Source: JAGSPQ01 sp038206395 | GTDB taxonomy: Bacteria; Myxococcota; Myxococcia; Myxococcales; Myxococcaceae | NCBI GenBank assembly: GCA_038206395.1 | Contig: JBBRAX010000007.1 | Span: forward strand, 1-64,000 | DNA: 64,000 bases | Reading direction: 5' to 3' | Shown here: piece by piece, positions 61,349 to 64,000 of the stretch | Numbering within the stretch: the stretch's first letter is position 1 | How the letters are laid out: each line of letters begins with the position of its first letter | Notes under the pieces: model-generated | What the model saw: the letters and a program-made list of their open reading frames with translations, nothing else | Told to the model about the DNA's origin: nothing | The model's database searches: none | Program-made: the position numbers and the translations under genes

Positions 61349-62200
61349 GTGGTGCTGGCCCTCGCACTTCTGCTTCTCGGCGCCGAGCCCCCGTTGCCCA
61401 GCGGGGTGCCCGCTCCGGTCAAGGGCCCCAACCCGTACTTGAGCCAGGCCAAAGAGCTCTACGAAAGGCTCGACTTCGAGAAGTGCCTCAAGCGCCTGGG
61501 CCAGGCCCCACAGTGGATTAGCGACAGCGCCGAGCTGATCGAGATCGAGCTCTACGCCGGCATGTGCAGCTACAACTTGAATGAGCGCGGCGACGCCGAA
61601 GAACGTTTTCGCCTCGCGCTGCGCATGAACCCCGACGCCGAGCTGCCGCCGTACACCAGCCCCAAGCTCGTCGACTTCTTCCTCAATGTGAAACGGAAGC
61701 TGCGGCCCACCCCGCCTCCGATGCCGAAGGAAGACCTCGACATGCCACGCCTGGAGCCCCGGGCGCCGAAGGTCGAGAAGGAAGACCGCAAGGAAGACCG
61801 CAAGGAAGACGAGCCGCCTGCACCGCCCGTCGTGAAGCCCATGGAGCGTGGGCCCGAGCCCGACGAACCTCGCGTCGACGCGGCTCCCGCACTGGTCCCG
61901 GCGCCGAAAATGATTGGCCCAATCCTCGTGCCCGAGGTCGAGAAGCCGAGCGCACTCGAGCGCCGCGCGGCGCCGATCGTGCTCACCGTCGTCGCCGTCA
62001 TCGCAGCGGCCGTCGGCGTCGGCCTGGGCGTGAACAGCCGAGCGCTGGAAAGACAGGCCAACAACGCCCACTTCGAGTCCGACTTCTTCAAGCTGGGCGA
62101 CGCCGCGCGCACCCAGGCATTCGGGGCCGATGTCGCGTACGGCATCGCCGCAGCGTCAGGCGCCGGCGCGCTGGTGGGCTGGCTCGTCACCAACGAATAG
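61349..62200 (+). CDS. Exported protein with TPR-like domain, Pro-rich linker and C-terminal membrane helices
   Basis: 283 aa from the GTG at 61349, 2 bp after the preceding stop. A signal-like start (VVLALALLLLGAEPPL) leads to a helical domain (LSQAKELYERLDFEKCLKRL, AEERFRLALRMNPDAELP) of TPR character, then a charged Pro-rich linker with EDRKEDRKED, and one to two membrane helices (APIVLTVVAVIAAAVGVGLG; GIAAASGAGALVGWLV). Layout resembles the myxobacterial tail-anchored adaptor proteins; function unknown. Confidence 0.75.
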   Translation: MVLALALLLLGAEPPLPSGVPAPVKGPNPYLSQAKELYERLDFEKCLKRLGQAPQWISDSAELIEIELYAGMCSYNLNERGDAEERFRLALRMNPDAELPPYTSPKLVDFFLNVKRKLRPTPPPMPKEDLDMPRLEPRAPKVEKEDRKEDRKEDEPPAPPVVKPMERGPEPDEPRVDAAPALVPAPKMIGPILVPEVEKPSALERRAAPIVLTVVAVIAAAVGVGLGVNSRALERQANNAHFESDFFKLGDAARTQAFGADVAYGIAAASGAGALVGWLVTNE

Positions 62201-62275
62201 CCCCGGGGCAACGCAACCTTCGGCACATAATATTTGCACTGTAAACGGGGTGGCGGGTCATCTGCCTACTCCGCC

Positions 62276-64000
62276 ATGCACACCCGAACGCTCATCCTGA
62301 CCTTGTCTCTCGCCGCCGTGGCTTGCGGTGCAAACCCCGGCAACCCTGAAGACGGCGGCAGCGGCGCAGGAACCGGCGGCTCGGCAGGTGGTGGCGCGGG
62401 CGGCGGCACCGGCGGCTGCGGGCCCACGGTCGACTTCACGAAGGACCCGCTGAACTGCGGCGTCTGCGGCAACGTCTGCACTTTTCCCAACGCGACGGCG
62501 AGCTGCAAAGCGGGCGTCTGCGCGGTGAAGGGCTGCCTTGAAGGCTTCCGCAACCTCGATGGCGACCCAGCCAATGGCTGCGAGCTCGCGTGCTCACCGA
62601 TGGCCCTCACCACCAGCGGCAACCTCGACTTCAACTTGAACGTCATTCAGCTCAGCGGTCGGGTGACGATGGGCGGCCAGACGCTTCCGCCGGCGGCGCC
62701 GCGCGGCGTCCTGCGCTTCGACCTCTCGGGCTCGAAGTCGATTTCCATCGCCCTGCCCGCTTCGGGAGAAGCGACGTACGCGACGAAGCTCTTCGCCGGC
62801 CAGTACCGCGTCTACTTCGAGAAAGACGGTCGCGAGCAGCTGCTGAAGTCCGGCGCGTTCAGCACCACGGGTGCGATCGACTTCGACGTCAGCGCTTCGT
62901 CGGCCGATGGCGGCACCGTCATCGTCAATCCCACCCCCATCAACCTCAACGGCACCGTCACCGGCAACAGCCTGGCGCTGAGCCCCGGGCCCCGCGGCTC
63001 CGTTCGCTTCATCCCCAAAGACGGCGCGACCGTCAGCGCCACGCTGCCGGTGGCCGGAGCGGCGACCTACGCCGTGACCCTGATGCCCGGCCTCTACGAC
63101 ATCGTGCTCGACGGCCCCACCCCGTGCACGGCCAGCGCGGTGCTGCCATGCCGCCGCATCGTGAAGCACAAGGCGATGATGCTGCGCACCTCGGGGAACC
63201 TCGACCTCGACGTCCCGATTCTTAAGCTCTCTGGCGCGGTGACGGTGAACGGCCAGGCCATGGCGGGCGGCGCGGGGGAGCGCGGCGGCCTGCGCCTGGT
63301 CGACCCCATCGCCCACGAAGACGGCCCGCGTCTGTCGCTGGGCACCACCGGCCCCGCGCAGTGGTCGACCCTGCTCTACCCGGGCACCTACGAGGTGCAG
63401 CTCGAACGCACCAACTGCAGTGTCATCGGCCCGCTTCCCTGCCAGACGCGCGCGGTGAAGAAGGCGGTCGTCCTCAACGCCAGCGGCGTGCTCGACGTCG
63501 ACGTGAAGGTGCTCGAGCTCAGCGGCCAGGTGACCGTGAACGGGCAGCTGGCGACGCCCAGCATGAACGGCAGCAACCGCGGCAAGCTGTCTTTCCTCGC
63601 GAAGGACGAAGGCGGCCCCTCCGTCGACCTGGGCACCACCGGCGCGGCGGCCTACCAGCTGAAACTCTACGCCGGCGTCTACGACCTGGTGCTCGAGAAC
63701 ACCCTCGACTGTCCGGCCAGCGCTTTTCCCTGCGGCGAGAAGACGCTGAAGCCTTTGACGCTGAACGCGTCGGGCGTGCTCGATGTCGACGTCGCGGTGG
63801 TTCGCGTCAGCGGCGACGTCACCGTCAATGGCGCAGCGATGACGTCGGCTCCCGGCGCGCGCGGCACGCTCACGCTCGAAGGCACCCAGGCCATCTCGAC
63901 GGTGAAGCTCGGCAGCTCGGGCCCTGCGCTGTGGGCGGCCACGCTTCACCCGGGCGTGTACATGGTCGAGCTCGAGAACTCCGAGACTTGCGCGACCGGC
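62276..64000 (+). CDS. Large lipoprotein with tandem beta-sandwich repeats (3' end beyond window)
   Basis: At least 575 codons with no stop before the window edge. Lipobox AVAC (Cys17 in MHTRTLILTLSLAAVACG), a Gly-rich linker to about 45, then DPLNCGVCGNVC, a Cys motif frequent in myxobacterial surface proteins. From about 115 there are five units of 86-105 aa starting near 115, 220, 306, 402 and 499, each with a G-x-L-D-x-D / V-x-x-L-S-G-x-V-T-V-N-G block (GVLDVDVKVLELSGQVTVNG). The AT-rich TAATATTTGCACTGTAAAC about 35 bp upstream may be a promoter. Confidence 0.82.
   Translation, partial: MHTRTLILTLSLAAVACGANPGNPEDGGSGAGTGGSAGGGAGGGTGGCGPTVDFTKDPLNCGVCGNVCTFPNATASCKAGVCAVKGCLEGFRNLDGDPANGCELACSPMALTTSGNLDFNLNVIQLSGRVTMGGQTLPPAAPRGVLRFDLSGSKSISIALPASGEATYATKLFAGQYRVYFEKDGREQLLKSGAFSTTGAIDFDVSASSADGGTVIVNPTPINLNGTVTGNSLALSPGPRGSVRFIPKDGATVSATLPVAGAATYAVTLMPGLYDIVLDGPTPCTASAVLPCRRIVKHKAMMLRTSGNLDLDVPILKLSGAVTVNGQAMAGGAGERGGLRLVDPIAHEDGPRLSLGTTGPAQWSTLLYPGTYEVQLERTNCSVIGPLPCQTRAVKKAVVLNASGVLDVDVKVLELSGQVTVNGQLATPSMNGSNRGKLSFLAKDEGGPSVDLGTTGAAAYQLKLYAGVYDLVLENTLDCPASAFPCGEKTLKPLTLNASGVLDVDVAVVRVSGDVTVNGAAMTSAPGARGTLTLEGTQAISTVKLGSSGPALWAATLHPGVYMVELENSETCATG

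Overview
The window is a chromosomal stretch from a GC-rich bacterium, most likely a member of the Myxococcota. I infer this from the protein families: lipoproteins with long Gly-rich linkers after the lipobox, a MopE-like Ca-binding-repeat protein with a MYXO-CTERM-like tail, a TIGR02996 protein, a DUF1592/DUF1552 pair, and a Ser/Thr-kinase-like transmembrane protein. Genes are dense, many overlap by 1 or 4 bp, and GTG starts are common. No rRNA, tRNA, CRISPR array, prophage or transposase was seen.

Layout. 1-89: 3' end of an iron-sulfur (NuoG/formate-dehydrogenase-like) gene. 365-3779 (-): a small exported protein and a compact eutB-eutC-eutL set. 3965-6472 (+): ergothioneine genes egtB-egtD and a DUF427 gene. 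6473-7322: decayed genes. 7358-11871 (-): methyltransferase, hotdog protein and pyruvate carboxylase. 11896-12405: a gene-poor stretch with striking palindromes. 12406-15174: pirin, lipoprotein, SRPBCC and DUF4442 genes. 15217-18230: pntA-pntB transhydrogenase. 18208-21606: STAS-like protein, large catalase, and a flavin-binding stress protein. 21621-24800 (-): HEAT-like protein, branched-chain aminotransferase and AttH/CrtC-like protein. 24846-29305: TPR protein, FAD-linked hydroxyacid dehydrogenase and SerA. 29357-33950 (+): methyltransferase, cytidine deaminase, a degenerate kinase, an SDR and a PlsC acyltransferase. 34116-40495 (-): propeller lipoprotein, DUF1552/DUF1592 pair and an M14 carboxypeptidase. 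40543-41600 (+): small membrane protein and an SDR. 41589-47432 (-): HxlR regulator, RapA-like helicase, hydrolase and TIGR02996 protein. 47515-50976 (+): pirin remnant, small ORF, RadC and RecQ. 51089-52324: MopE-like protein. 52271-57856 (-): a four-gene overlapping operon (giant TPR protein, membrane protein, M20 peptidase, 46-aa membrane peptide). 57902-64000: lipoproteins, an epimerase/acyltransferase pair with a strong terminator, and a large repeat lipoprotein running off the end.

Most of the content is housekeeping metabolism (anaplerosis, NADPH supply, serine and branched-chain amino acids, oxidative-stress defence, DNA repair) mixed with envelope proteins. The most unusual structure is a family of short palindromic repeats (arms TCATCCC/GGGATGA) scattered between genes. 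Some copies place an ATG, preceded by a GAGGG purine run, at the start of a gene, and inverted copies flank one lipoprotein gene. Other points worth attention are a eut operon with a single shell protein, a Ser/Thr pseudokinase, a perfect 20-bp palindrome present twice, a possible structured RNA ending in a textbook terminator, and several frameshifted remnants.
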